From contig SPIB01000001.1 in NCBI GenBank assembly GCA_004535785.1, positions 1,285,841 to 1,349,840 on the forward strand: a DNA stretch of 64,000 nucleotides, read 5' to 3'. Source of the stretch: Gammaproteobacteria bacterium LSUCC0112. GTDB taxonomy: Bacteria > Pseudomonadota > Gammaproteobacteria > Pseudomonadales > Pseudohongiellaceae. Positions 1 to 8,943 of the stretch are shown here, piece after piece. A program made the translations under genes and the position numbers. How positions within the stretch are numbered: position 1 is the first letter of the stretch; each line of letters opens with the position of its first letter. The notes below the pieces were generated by a model, which saw only the letters and a program-made list of their open reading frames with translations, had not been told where the DNA came from and did not search any database.

Positions 1-26
1 CATAAAATGGCTCTTGCACCTGAGGT

Positions 27-833
27 CTAGAAAAAAGTGCCGTCAATCGGGGACGATGCGCTGGCGTAAAGTTTGCGCGGCATACGACCGGCCAGCCAGG
101 CTTCGCGACCACTGGCCACTGCCTTTTGCATGGCAGATGCCATCAGCACCGGATCGCGCGCTTCCGCAATGGCGGTGTTCATTAATACACCGTCACAGCC
201 GAGCTCCATGGCGATGGTGGCGTCAGACGCCGTACCAACACCGGCATCAACAATGATGGGAACGGTCGCATTTTCCAGAATCAGACGAATGTTGTAGGGG
301 TTACGAATGCCCAAGCCCGACCCAATGGGGGCGCCCAGCGGCATCACTGCAATGCAGCCGATTTCTTCAAGCCGTTTGGCAATCAAGGGGTCGTCACTGG
401 TGTAGACCATGACATCAAACCCATCAGCCACCAGCTGTTCAGCTGCGATCAGAGTTTCAGTCACGTTCGGGTACAGGGTCTTTTGATCGCCTAACACTTC
501 GAGCTTGACCAGTTTGTGGCCGTCCAGTAACTCACGCGCCATTCGGCAGGTACGAACGGCATCGGCAGCGGTATAACAGCCAGCGGTATTGGGCAGGATG
601 GTGTATTTCTCGGGCGAAATCACATCAAGCAGGTTGGGCTCACCTTTGTTCTGCCCAAGATTCACCCGGCGAATGGCCACGGTAATCATCTGTGCACCAC
701 TGGCAACCAGCGCGTCCAGATTCTGCTGGAAGTCGCGATACTTGCCGCTGCCGACAATTAAACGGGACTCATAGGTCTTGCCAGCGAGTACCAGCGGCTT
801 GTTGATTGCAGGTGTCTGATGATTGGTATGCAT
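27..833 (-). CDS. thiG: Thiazole synthase ThiG
   Basis: ThiG forms the thiazole phosphate ring of thiamine from deoxyxylulose phosphate, dehydroglycine and the sulfur carried by ThiS thiocarboxylate. The 268-residue length is normal for the family. The ThiG signatures are visible: the early GSGKY motif, the [13 protein letters not shown] stretch, the KLEVLGD strand with its catalytic-type lysine, and the C-terminal [11 protein letters not shown] and [12 protein letters not shown] phosphate-binding loops. It lies 27 bp downstream of thiS on the same strand, so the pair is co-transcribed, probably with the DUF423 gene upstream. Start ATG at 833. An ATG at positions 3-1 on the same strand could begin the next gene of the operon, but too little is in view to name it. 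Confidence 0.97.
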   Translation of the reverse strand: MHTNHQTPAINKPLVLAGKTYESRLIVGSGKYRDFQQNLDALVASGAQMITVAIRRVNLGQNKGEPNLLDVISPEKYTILPNTAGCYTAADAVRTCRMARELLDGHKLVKLEVLGDQKTLYPNVTETLIAAEQLVADGFDVMVYTSDDPLIAKRLEEIGCIAVMPLGAPIGSGLGIRNPYNIRLILENATVPIIVDAGVGTASDATIAMELGCDGVLMNTAIAEARDPVLMASAMQKAVASGREAWLAGRMPRKLYASASSPIDGTFF

Positions 834-860
834 GAAGCGTTTCCTGTTTGTCAGTCAAAT

Positions 861-1064
861 CTAACCGCCGCCAATGGCGTGGACGATCTCAAGGGTGTCG
901 CCGTTGTTTAGGCGCGTGCTGCCGTGCTGGCTGCGGGGCACAATGCTCGCATTTAACTCCACAGCAATCCGACCTTGAGTCATGTCCAGCTGTTCGAGCA
1001 CATTCAAAATACTGCTGCCATCCGATATTTCAACCGGGTCGCCATTGACATAAATGTTGATCAA
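861..1064 (-). CDS. thiS: Sulfur carrier protein ThiS
   Basis: Small ubiquitin-fold protein (67 residues) that carries sulfur as a C-terminal thiocarboxylate for ThiG. It ends in IGGG, the diglycine tail that is adenylated and thiolated. The core has the MoaD/ThiS pattern (INIYVNGDPVEI, then RIAVELNASIVPRS, then NNGDTLEIVHAIGGG). The start appears to be TTG at 1064, because no in-frame ATG gives the complete first beta strand; a purine-rich AAGGACGCGGGAA lies just upstream. It sits between the DUF423 gene and thiG in one minus-strand unit. Confidence 0.95.
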   Translation of the reverse strand: MINIYVNGDPVEISDGSSILNVLEQLDMTQGRIAVELNASIVPRSQHGSTRLNNGDTLEIVHAIGGG

Positions 1065-1094
1065 TTCCCGCGTCCTTCGTTGAGGTTGATGTAC

Positions 1095-1475
1095 TCAGGC
1101 GCTACGCCCAAAAAACATGGCTGCTGCCAATAATAACCAACCCGCAATAAAGGCAACACCGCCAATCGGGGTAATGGCACCCAGCCAGCGAATACCGCTC
1201 AGGCTGAGAACATACAAACTGCCTGAAAAAATAATAATGCCGGTCAGGAACAGCCACGCGCTGGCGCGTAGCATGGCAGAGTCACTGATCTGCATACATA
1301 ACAAACCGACACCAAACATCGCCAGTGCGTGATACATCTGGTATTGAACACCGGTCTGGAAAATCGCCAGCATGTCCGGCGCCAGGCGCGCCTTCAACCC
1401 GTGTGCCGCAAACGCGCCCAATGCTACCGCCAAAAAACCATTGATGGCTGCAATCCCTATTATCAGCATGGGCAT
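1095..1475 (-). CDS. DUF423 small integral membrane protein
   Basis: Four-helix inner-membrane protein of the DUF423 (YgdD-like) family, whose function is not known. The N-terminal pattern with FLAVALGAFAAHGLK, the central FQTGVQYQMYHALA stretch and the late GITPIGG-like segment (GAITPIGGVAFIAGW) are typical. I place the start at ATG 1475 (126 residues), preceded by an AGGAG site; an upstream in-frame extension would run through the rpoH terminator and has no ribosome site. It is followed 30 bp later by thiS, so it may belong to the thi operon by transcription only. Confidence 0.9.
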   Translation of the reverse strand: MPMLIIGIAAINGFLAVALGAFAAHGLKARLAPDMLAIFQTGVQYQMYHALAMFGVGLLCMQISDSAMLRASAWLFLTGIIIFSGSLYVLSLSGIRWLGAITPIGGVAFIAGWLLLAAAMFFGRSA

Positions 1476-1528
1476 AACGGAACTCCTGGGTAAGTGCGTG
1501 TGAAATCTTAATGGTGAGTGCGGTAATA

Positions 1529-1559
1529 AAAAAGCCGCTGCCATGGACAGCGGCTTTTT
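1529..1559 (-). terminator. Rho-independent terminator of rpoH
   Basis: Perfect 12-bp inverted repeat (AAAAAGCCGCTG / CAGCGGCTTTTT) around a 7-base loop. It starts 27 bp after the rpoH stop and ends in a T run on the minus strand; the A/T flanks on both arms would also allow it to work in the other direction. Confidence 0.9.
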
Positions 1560-1586
1560 GTGTGCACGCTTTTGACAGCCTGCCGG

Positions 1587-2465
1587 TCAGGCAGCGAGAA
1601 TCGCCCCTTTGACCTTGTTCATGGCATTCTGTTCAAGCTGACGGATGCGTTCGGCTGATACATTGTATTTAGCCGCGAGATCATGCAGGGTGGCTTTCTC
1701 GTCAGCCAACCAACGGCTGTTGATAATATCCCGGCTGCGCTCGTCAAGCTGACTCATGGCCATATGCAGATTACTGGTCTGATTTTCTTCCCACTCGGTC
1801 TCTTCGATATCCCGTGCCATGTCGGAATTGTTATCTTCGAGGTAATACGCGGGCGCGAGGTAGGCCTCTTCATCGTCAGCGTCGGCATCAGCGTCAAACG
1901 CCATATCGTAGGATGCCATACGACCTTCCATCTGGCGGACCACAACCGTATCCACACCAAGATCATCGGCCATTGCCTGGGCTTCATCGTTGTTCAGCCA
2001 ACCAAGACTCTTTTTGGAGCTGCGCAGATTAAAAAACAGTTTGCGCTGGGCTTTGGTTGTCGCAATCTTGACGATTCGCCAGTTGCGCAGAATGAACTCG
2101 TGGATTTCAGCTTTGATCCAGTGTACGGCAAACGACACCAGGCGAACGCCCATGTCCGGGTTAAAACGTTTAACCGCCTTCATCAGACCGACGTTACCTT
2201 CCTGAATCAGGTCTGACTGTGACAGCCCGTAGCCTGAATAACTGCGTGCCAGATGCACAACAAACCGCAGGTGCGCAAGAACCAGTTGGCGGGCCGCTTC
2301 CAGATCTTCTTCATGGAAGTAGCGATTAGCCAATTCACGCTCCTGTTCCGCCGTCAGCACGGCAATACTGTTGACGGATGTTATATAAGCAGATAAATCG
2401 CGACCCGGAACTGACGGGCCGGCAAGCTGCAAGCTCTTTCCTGTCATCATGGTTGCAACGCTCAT
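1587..2465 (-). CDS. rpoH: RNA polymerase sigma-32 factor RpoH
   Basis: Heat-shock sigma factor. Region 2 is clear: the core-binding segment with [17 protein letters not shown], then the -10 recognition segment ending in [12 protein letters not shown]. The RpoH box QRKLFFNLR, found only in sigma-32 proteins, follows at about residue 130. Region 4 with its helix-turn-helix ([17 protein letters not shown]) closes the protein. I choose ATG 2465 (292 residues) because AGAGGA sits just before it; a GTG 30 bases upstream is an alternative. The position directly after ftsX is the usual gammaproteobacterial order. An insertion rich in Asp, Ala and Glu between regions 2 and 4 (about residues 190-225) is somewhat acidic. 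Confidence 0.97.
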   Translation of the reverse strand: MSVATMMTGKSLQLAGPSVPGRDLSAYITSVNSIAVLTAEQERELANRYFHEEDLEAARQLVLAHLRFVVHLARSYSGYGLSQSDLIQEGNVGLMKAVKRFNPDMGVRLVSFAVHWIKAEIHEFILRNWRIVKIATTKAQRKLFFNLRSSKKSLGWLNNDEAQAMADDLGVDTVVVRQMEGRMASYDMAFDADADADDEEAYLAPAYYLEDNNSDMARDIEETEWEENQTSNLHMAMSQLDERSRDIINSRWLADEKATLHDLAAKYNVSAERIRQLEQNAMNKVKGAILAA

Positions 2466-2681
2466 AAGTCCTCTCATGTCAGGAGCCTTGCTCACAAGGC
2501 CCTGCTAATCCAATGTTGATCAAAGAGACCGTAGTCTACCACCATTTATTACATGAGTGATGGTCTGTGTCCAGTCACGGTTGATCCGACCTTGACGCAT
2601 CTTGAGTCAACGTAATATAGACACATTGTGGTGATATTTTACGGTTTCAAGGGCCTCGCGTAAAAAAAATTCCGGGCTATC
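2466..2681 (-). promoter_or_regulatory. rpoH upstream region with possible heat-shock -35 element
   Basis: A 216-bp gap separates ftsX from rpoH and should hold rpoH promoters. On the minus strand CTTGAAA (complement of 2645-2651) matches the sigma-32 -35 element, but no good CCCCAT -10 follows. I see no convincing sigma-E site. The assignment is weak. Confidence 0.25.
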
Positions 2682-3668
2682 TCAGGTTCTGCTCAGGTGT
2701 CTTGATACCGACAGGGCAGCACCCGTCAAGCCCAATAACACTCCGCCAGCGATCAACATCAGGCTGGCGCGCAGGTCCATGCCGATAAATTGATACTGAT
2801 CTCCGTAAAACGCCAGCAGGGATTGCGCGGGATCACCAAGCAGACGCAGTAAGGCCTCCAACAATACCCATGTCAGCATGGCGCCAAACAACCCATGTAA
2901 TGCGCCGCTGTATAAAAATGGTCGGGCGATAAAAGCGCGCGTCGCACCGATCAGCGTCATCACTCTGATTTCGGCATCGCGTCCGGCAATGTGCGTGCGA
3001 ATCGTATTCCCGATGATAAACAGTACGGCCAGCGACAAAACAATAACCAAGGCCAGCACCATACGGTCCGTCAGCTGCATCAGACTCTCAAGGCGCTCAA
3101 TCCAGCCAATATCCATCACCACCTGCTCAACGCCCGCATCGCCAGCGAATGCATCACGAATCTGTAAAGCGGTCTGCGCAAGCATATCGTTTGGATGAAC
3201 TTCAAGGCTGGCGGGCAGAGGATTGCTGCCAACAGTATTGATAACGTCGCCAAGGCCTGACCAACTGGCAAAATCAGCCGCCGCCTGTTGTGCGGAAATA
3301 AACTCGACACGCTCGACCAATGGGTGGCCTGTCATCGAATCCTGCAGGGACTGCTGATGTTCCGGGGAAATGTCCGCACGCAGATAAAAGCTGATGTGGT
3401 TGGTGTTTTGCAGACTATTGCCGAACTGTGCCATATTTTTTCCAGCCACATAGACCAGCGCTGGCAGTAATAGTGCGATAGCAACGACCATCAGGCTCAT
3501 CAGGGTGTTGACCGGCTGGGTGCGCAACCGGTTCAGGGCATCCGCACACGCCTCGACATGTTGTTCCAGCCAGCCAGCGAGTTTTTGGCGGGATGACCGC
3601 TCACGGTTGGCGCCGCTCAGGCGATTGGGTGCGTGTTTACCCGGTGCGGGGCGTGCTGGTCTGGACAT
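2682..3668 (-). CDS. ftsX: Cell division protein FtsX
   Basis: Permease half of the FtsEX complex, which couples cytoplasmic ATP hydrolysis to activation of septal murein hydrolases. The 328-residue protein has a basic cytoplasmic N-terminus with RLRTQPVNTLMSLMVVAIAL leading into the first membrane helix, a periplasmic loop of about 100 residues, and three C-terminal helices. The segment RVMTLIGATRAFIARPFLYSG is a FtsX signature. The ATG overlaps the ftsE stop by one base (TGATG), so the two are translationally coupled. Confidence 0.96.
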   Translation of the reverse strand: MSRPARPAPGKHAPNRLSGANRERSSRQKLAGWLEQHVEACADALNRLRTQPVNTLMSLMVVAIALLLPALVYVAGKNMAQFGNSLQNTNHISFYLRADISPEHQQSLQDSMTGHPLVERVEFISAQQAAADFASWSGLGDVINTVGSNPLPASLEVHPNDMLAQTALQIRDAFAGDAGVEQVVMDIGWIERLESLMQLTDRMVLALVIVLSLAVLFIIGNTIRTHIAGRDAEIRVMTLIGATRAFIARPFLYSGALHGLFGAMLTWVLLEALLRLLGDPAQSLLAFYGDQYQFIGMDLRASLMLIAGGVLLGLTGAALSVSRHLSRT

Positions 3669-4372
3669 CAGGCCTGTGCTCCGCCGTGGTGTGCGTCGCG
3701 ACGGCTCGGATGCATTTCATCGTTGACCAGCAGTCCTTGGTCCAATGTCAGAATACGATGGCGAAGGCGCGTAATCAGGGACAAGTCGTGGCTGGCGATG
3801 AGCATGGACACTCCTACCTGGTTGAACTGTTCGAACAGTAGCATGATTTCTGCGGCCAGCTCCGGGTCCAAATTGCCGGTTGGCTCATCGGCCAACAGTA
3901 TCTGGGGTCGATTGACGACTGCACGGGCAATGCCAACGCGCTGTTGTTCGCCACCCGATAAGGTCATCGGATTCATTTTCTCTTTATTGAGTAATCCCAC
4001 TTTATCCAGTGCAGCGCGGACACGACGGGCAGCTTCGTGCTTGTCATAGGCATCAATACGCAGAGGCAGCATAACGTTGTCAAACACACTGCGATCGTAA
4101 AGCAACTGGTGATCCTGAAACACCACGCCGATGCGACGGCGATAAAATGCAATCTGATCAGCGGGCATTCGCAGAATATTGCGTGTGCCGACCACGATTT
4201 GCCCTTGATCGGGGCGTTCTGTCAGCATAATCAGCTTCAAGAGCGTACTTTTTCCGGCCCCCGAGCGTCCTGTCAGAAACACCATGGCTCCTTGATCAAG
4301 CTCAAAAGAGACCTGCTTCAGTGCTTGATGACCGCCGCTGTAACGCTTGCTGACCTCGTCAAAACGAATCAT
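3668..4372 (-). CDS. ftsE: Cell division ATP-binding protein FtsE
   Basis: ABC ATPase partner of FtsX. Walker A is GRSGAGKSTLLKL at about residue 36, the ABC signature LSGGEQQRVGIARA is near 138, and Walker B ILLADEPTGNLDPE is near 160, followed by the switch histidine in ASHDLSL. At 234 residues it has the normal FtsE length. It overlaps ftsY by four bases (ATGA) and ftsX by one, making a tight ftsY-ftsE-ftsX unit. Confidence 0.97.
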   Translation of the reverse strand: MIRFDEVSKRYSGGHQALKQVSFELDQGAMVFLTGRSGAGKSTLLKLIMLTERPDQGQIVVGTRNILRMPADQIAFYRRRIGVVFQDHQLLYDRSVFDNVMLPLRIDAYDKHEAARRVRAALDKVGLLNKEKMNPMTLSGGEQQRVGIARAVVNRPQILLADEPTGNLDPELAAEIMLLFEQFNQVGVSMLIASHDLSLITRLRHRILTLDQGLLVNDEMHPSRRDAHHGGAQA

Positions 4373-5538
4373 GGTGAGTCTTTGTTGGAGGACTGGCCAA
4401 ACAGCGCCGCAACAAAGTCATCGGCATTAAAGGGACGCAGATCTTCGGCTTGTTCCCCGATACCAATAAATCTGATGGGCAGTGCCAGCGTTTTGGCGAT
4501 AGCGAATACCATGCCGCCCTTGGCAGTGCCATCCAGTTTGGTCAGGCACAGACCGGTCAGGTTCACCGCTTTGTTAAAACTTTGCGCCTGATTGAGCGCG
4601 TTTTGACCTGTCGTCGCATCCAGCACCAGCATGACTTCGTGGGGCAGGCTGTCGTCCAGTTTTTTCAGCACGCGCACTATTTTTTCGAGTTCCTGCATCA
4701 GATTCGACTTGTTGTGCAGGCGCCCGGCGGTATCAGCAATCAGCACATCGACGCCTTTGGCCTTGGCGGACTGATAGGCATCAAAAATAACCGATGCACT
4801 ATCTGCGCCAGATGCCTGTGCAACCACGGGCACCTGATTACGATCGCCCCAGGCTTGCAATTGTTCAACAGCCGCTGCCCGGAAGGTGTCGCCAGCTGCC
4901 AGCATGACTTTGAGTTTCTGGTTTTGAAAGCGTCGGGCCAGTTTTCCAATAGTGGTGGTTTTACCCACCCCGTTAACACCTACTACCAGGATAACGTAGG
5001 GTTTACGGGCAGAGTCAATCACCAGTGGCACACTACAGGGATTCAGCAGTTCGCGCAGTTCCGCTTGCAGCTGAGCCATCAATGCGTCGGCATTGGCGAG
5101 CTGATTTCGCTTGAGCCGGGCCGTCAGCGATGCGATCACCTGGTCGGTGGCTTCAATGCCAACGTCCGCGCTGAGCAGTTGCATCTCAATTTCTTCCAGC
5201 AGCGCCGCATCAATCACTTTGCGGCCTTTGAGCAAGGAGCCAAGCCCCTCAGCAAGATTTTCACGCGTGCGGCTCAGCCCCTGCTTCAGCCTGCTGAAAA
5301 ACCCGAGTACAGGTTTTGCATCCCCCTCAGGCGCAGGTGGGGTGTCAGCATCGCCAGCAGAGTCAGTATCCAGTGTTTTGGGTGTTAAAGGGGCCACGCT
5401 CTCAACAGTGATACTGGCGGTGGGGTCCGATGATTCGTGTGCGATCTCCGCAGACTCAGCTATTGTCTCTGACGCCGGGATCAGATCGGGGCCTTGATCG
5501 GGCGCATTGTTTTGACGTTTTTTGAGAAAGCTGAACAT
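4369..5538 (-). CDS. ftsY: Signal recognition particle receptor FtsY
   Basis: GTPase that docks SRP-ribosome complexes on the inner membrane. After the start MFSFLKKRQ comes an acidic A domain of about 90 residues (rich in Glu, Asp, Pro), then the four-helix N domain, then the G domain with P-loop [45 protein letters not shown] and the closing [13 protein letters not shown] use ATG 5538 rather than the in-frame start 36 bases upstream because MFSF.KK is the family's usual beginning. First gene of the ftsYEX-rpoH group. Confidence 0.97.
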   Translation of the reverse strand: MFSFLKKRQNNAPDQGPDLIPASETIAESAEIAHESSDPTASITVESVAPLTPKTLDTDSAGDADTPPAPEGDAKPVLGFFSRLKQGLSRTRENLAEGLGSLLKGRKVIDAALLEEIEMQLLSADVGIEATDQVIASLTARLKRNQLANADALMAQLQAELRELLNPCSVPLVIDSARKPYVILVVGVNGVGKTTTIGKLARRFQNQKLKVMLAAGDTFRAAAVEQLQAWGDRNQVPVVAQASGADSASVIFDAYQSAKAKGVDVLIADTAGRLHNKSNLMQELEKIVRVLKKLDDSLPHEVMLVLDATTGQNALNQAQSFNKAVNLTGLCLTKLDGTAKGGMVFAIAKTLALPIRFIGIGEQAEDLRPFNADDFVAALFGQSSNKDSP

Positions 5539-5781
5539 GAAAAGTAACCCACAGTCTGGCAAATCAAGACGCACAGTCTAGCATTCTGACAGGCAACACG
5601 TCATGACCCGCTCGGGCCCTGACAAAACAAACTCTGGTGTTCCGGCAGATTGCGTCTGCCAAAACAGGCGATGGCAACGTACAATTCCGCTCCTATGCAG
5701 TTTTGCGGCAAGGTTGGTTCTAGACCACGGCGCAAAATCAGCTGCCGGAAAGAAAGGCAAGGGTAAGGGAAGGCAAGATTG

Positions 5782-6399
5782 ATGAGTGGCAAAAAACCAA
5801 CAGGTCAACAGAATACCCTGCGTATCATTGCGGGGTATTGGCGCGGCCGTAAATTACGTTTTCCGGACGTGCCCGGTTTGCGTCCGACACCTGATCGTGT
5901 GCGCGAGACACTGTTTAATTGGTTACAAGGACTGATTCTGGAGGAAGATTGTCTGGACTTGTATGCCGGCAGCGGCGCGTGTGGTCTGGAGGCGTTGTCT
6001 CGTGGTGCCAGATCTGTGGTTTTTGTCGATGCGTCCGCACAAGCCAGTGCCGCCATCAATGCCCATCTTGGGGCGTTGCACTGTGCTCAGGGCAAAGTGC
6101 ACACGACCAGCGCGCAGCAGTACATCAGAACGGAGGCGCATCCAGGCAGTTCAGGCACGCAGTTTGGTGTGGTTTTTATGGATCCGCCGTTTGCGTCCGA
6201 CTTTCTGCGCACCGATTGCATGGCGCTGGAGGCCAGTGGGTTGTTAAAACCACGTGCCCACATTTATCTGGAGTCCGGGCACACATTACCTGCGTCCGAG
6301 GGCAACGGAGACTTCCCGGCCAATTGGCAACTGCGCAAACAGGGCAAGGCCGGCGCTGTATTTTATGGTCTGTATGAACGATGTGAGATGGTTGAATGA
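5782..6399 (+). CDS. rsmD: 16S rRNA (guanine966-N2)-methyltransferase RsmD
   Basis: Rossmann-fold SAM methyltransferase that modifies G966 of 16S rRNA. The N-terminal RIIAGYWRGRKL and RPTPDRVRETLFNWL motifs, the SAM loop LDLYAGSGACGLEALSRGA and the catalytic-type DPPF tetrad (VFMDPPFASDF) define the family. Start ATG 5782; a TTG three bases upstream is in frame. It is divergent from ftsY, as in many gammaproteobacteria, across a 243-bp gap. The stop overlaps the next start by four bases (ATGA). Confidence 0.95.
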   Translation: MSGKKPTGQQNTLRIIAGYWRGRKLRFPDVPGLRPTPDRVRETLFNWLQGLILEEDCLDLYAGSGACGLEALSRGARSVVFVDASAQASAAINAHLGALHCAQGKVHTTSAQQYIRTEAHPGSSGTQFGVVFMDPPFASDFLRTDCMALEASGLLKPRAHIYLESGHTLPASEGNGDFPANWQLRKQGKAGAVFYGLYERCEMVE

Positions 6400-7421
6400 C
6401 CCGCAAGGATTCAGTTATCCAATTTAATGAGTCTTTTGCGGCGCCGTGGTGGATGCCGGGTGGGCATCTGCAGACCGTCTGGCGCAAGTTGCAAAAAACT
6501 CCGCAGCTGCTCCGGCATCGTCGACGCATAGAGTTAAGTGACGGAGACTTTATTGATGTGGATGTTGAGATCCCGGGAACGGCGCTGTCAGATCCCCTTA
6601 AACCGTTGGTGTTTCTGTTACATGGACTGGCTGGCAGCGCGGATTCGCCTTATGTACTTGCCATGCAGCACGAATTGTCTGCGCAGGGCTACGAAAGTGT
6701 GGCCATGAACTTGCGTGGCTGCAGCGGTGAATTCAATCGTCTGGCGGTGGCCTACCACTCGGGATGCTCCAACGATGTCGAAGAAGTCATCGGTGTTTTG
6801 CTTGCCAGCAAGCCACAAAACCAACCACTGATTGTGATTGGTTACTCACTCGGCGCCAACGTGCTGGTCAAGTGGTTGAGTGAAACGGCTCACCGGAACA
6901 GAGTGTTGGCAGGGGTGAGTGTCTCAAACCCGTTTGTGCTGGCGCTGTGTTGTGGGCGTATGAATAGTGGCCTGCCGTTCTGGTATGGCCGCTACTTTTT
7001 GAACAGGCTTCGTCGAGACCTTGAGGCAAAACGACAGCACTTCGAGCGTAGCGGGCAAGACGATCAGCTGCAGATATTACAAGCACTGGGCTCGTTGCAA
7101 ACGGTCAAAACCTTGTGGGATTTTGATGATGCAGTCACCGCTCCCCTGCATGGCTTCCGCAGTGCCGAGGACTACTATGAGCGTTGCAGCAGTCGGCAGT
7201 TCTTACCGGCAGTTAACGTGCCTCTGCTGATTGTGCACGGTCGTAATGACCCAATTATTCCGCCTGACGCGTTGCCTCAGGCACATGAGACGGGTGTCAG
7301 CATGCAAACAGAACTGCTTGACCAAGGTGGGCATGTGGGATTTGTCGCGCGCGGTCAACGGTATTGGCTGGAACGCAGAATACTGCACTATATCCAGTAC
7401 CATGCTGACCGCAGCATTTAG
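6396..7421 (+). CDS. YheT-type alpha/beta hydrolase
   Basis: 341-residue alpha/beta hydrolase of the YheT/EMB8 family. The N-terminal cap APWWMPGGHLQTVWR is characteristic. The oxyanion segment HGLAGSADSPYV, the nucleophile elbow GYSLGAN, a late aspartate (HGRNDPIIP) and a histidine (GGHVGFV) form the catalytic set. Members are esterase-like but their natural substrates are unknown. Translationally coupled to rsmD by an ATGA overlap. Confidence 0.92.
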   Translation: MTRKDSVIQFNESFAAPWWMPGGHLQTVWRKLQKTPQLLRHRRRIELSDGDFIDVDVEIPGTALSDPLKPLVFLLHGLAGSADSPYVLAMQHELSAQGYESVAMNLRGCSGEFNRLAVAYHSGCSNDVEEVIGVLLASKPQNQPLIVIGYSLGANVLVKWLSETAHRNRVLAGVSVSNPFVLALCCGRMNSGLPFWYGRYFLNRLRRDLEAKRQHFERSGQDDQLQILQALGSLQTVKTLWDFDDAVTAPLHGFRSAEDYYERCSSRQFLPAVNVPLLIVHGRNDPIIPPDALPQAHETGVSMQTELLDQGGHVGFVARGQRYWLERRILHYIQYHADRSI

Positions 7422-7484
7422 CTGACAGGTTTGGATCGGTGGTGTAGTGTAATCAGCAAATAACAGCAGCTACGAACCAGACTT

Positions 7485-7970
7485 ATGAAAACAGCGGTTT
7501 ACCCGGGCACATTCAACCCCATCACCAATGGCCATACCGATCTGGTGCAGCGTGCATCAAAGTTGTTTGATCATGTCATTGTGGCGATTGGCGTCAATAA
7601 ACAAAAAGCCAACACACCTGCAACTGAAAAACGTGTCGATTTGGCCAGAAAGGTGTTGGCCCACCTCGATAATGTTGAGGTTTGTTCGTTTGACACCCTG
7701 CTCATCGACTTTGTCCGTCAACGAGGGGCCGATGTCATTCTGCGCGGCCTCAGAACGGTGGCTGACTTCGAGTATGAATTCCAGCTGGTTGGTATGAATC
7801 GAGCACTGGATCCCGACATCGAAACCATTTTTCTGGCGCCGGATGAACACCTTTCCTACATTTCCTCAACTCTGGTGCGTGAGATTGCATCTTACGGTGG
7901 CGATATTTCTCGGTTTGTCCACCCGCTGGTGGCAGAGGCCATGCGTGAGCAACTGGCGTCTCAGTCCTGA
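7485..7970 (+). CDS. coaD: Phosphopantetheine adenylyltransferase CoaD
   Basis: Fourth step of coenzyme A synthesis: ATP plus 4'-phosphopantetheine gives dephospho-CoA. The 161-residue protein has the nucleotidyltransferase motif [14 protein letters not shown] at the N-terminus, the [14 protein letters not shown] substrate segment and the second ATP motif [16 protein letters not shown]. The gene ends 10 bp inside the tail of mutM on the other strand, so transcription from the two strands converges. Confidence 0.97.
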   Translation: MKTAVYPGTFNPITNGHTDLVQRASKLFDHVIVAIGVNKQKANTPATEKRVDLARKVLAHLDNVEVCSFDTLLIDFVRQRGADVILRGLRTVADFEYEFQLVGMNRALDPDIETIFLAPDEHLSYISSTLVREIASYGGDISRFVHPLVAEAMREQLASQS

Positions 7971-8776
7971 CAGAGGGGACAAAACACTGAGCTGCGCTGT
8001 GACTGGCGAATTTCCTTGAGTTCAGTCCCACACTGCTTGCAGGGCTGCCCGGCGCGGCCATACACCAGCAAGGATTGCTGAAAATAGCCGGGCTTGCCAT
8101 CTCCACCCACAAAATCTCTCAAGGTTGTGCCGCCGACGGTGATGGCATGACTGATGACTTGCTTGATGCATTGCACCAGACGGGTATAACGCTTTGCGGA
8201 CACTGCGCCCGCCATCGTCTGTGGTCGGATGCCTGCCATAAACAGGGCTTCATTGGCGTAGATGTTGCCGACGCCCACCACCACATGACTGTCCATCACA
8301 AAGGATTTGATCGGCACCTTGCGCCCACGGCTGCGTTTATGCAGATAGGCGCCGGTAAAATCATCGGCCAGCGGCTCCGGGCCAAGTGACGCGAGCAGGC
8401 CGTGTTGCTCAACGGGCAGCTCTGACCACAGCAGGCAGCCGAAGCGTCGCGGATCGTGATAACGCAGGATCACGCCATCACTCATCTCGATGTCCACGTG
8501 ATCGTGTTTGCCGGCTGCCTGATGGCTGTCGACGATGCGCACGCTGCCGGACATGCCAAGGTGAATGATCACACAGCCCTGTTGTGTATAGAGCAGCAGA
8601 TATTTGCCGCGCCGCCCGGTATGGGTGATGGTTTGCCCGGCCAACGTCTCAATGATCTGGCTTGATACCGGCCAACGTAACTGTGGTTGACGAACGCGGG
8701 TTGCCAACACGGTCTTGCCGCACAGATAGGGATCAATACCGCGGCGACTGGTTTCTACTTCTGGCAATTCCGGCAT
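7961..8776 (-). CDS. mutM: Formamidopyrimidine-DNA glycosylase MutM
   Basis: Base-excision repair enzyme removing 8-oxoguanine and formamidopyrimidines. The protein begins MPELPEVET: the proline after Met is the Schiff-base nucleophile and the glutamates are catalytic. The helix-two-turn-helix region ([13 protein letters not shown]) and a C-terminal zinc finger with four cysteines (CKQCGTEL then CPLC) are complete. 271 residues is the standard size. Overlaps coaD tail to tail by 10 bp. Confidence 0.97.
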   Translation of the reverse strand: MPELPEVETSRRGIDPYLCGKTVLATRVRQPQLRWPVSSQIIETLAGQTITHTGRRGKYLLLYTQQGCVIIHLGMSGSVRIVDSHQAAGKHDHVDIEMSDGVILRYHDPRRFGCLLWSELPVEQHGLLASLGPEPLADDFTGAYLHKRSRGRKVPIKSFVMDSHVVVGVGNIYANEALFMAGIRPQTMAGAVSAKRYTRLVQCIKQVISHAITVGGTTLRDFVGGDGKPGYFQQSLLVYGRAGQPCKQCGTELKEIRQSQRSSVFCPLCQD

Positions 8777-8943
8777 GGACTGTTTACTCTGGGTTTTTCA
8801 GTGAAAATGACTTGATTCGGCAGCAGAACGAAATAAATTTTTGCACATGCCGGTACTTTTCTTACGATAGTTTGTCATATAAATGAGATAGGAAAAATTT
8901 ACAGCGCGATATAGAGTTGGATTTCCGCACCGGAGAGCCCCGT

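Noticed and set aside
1-3. ATG on the minus strand, possibly the start of trmB after thiG
   Set aside because: thiG-trmB order is known, but only one codon is in the window and the ribosome site is weak.
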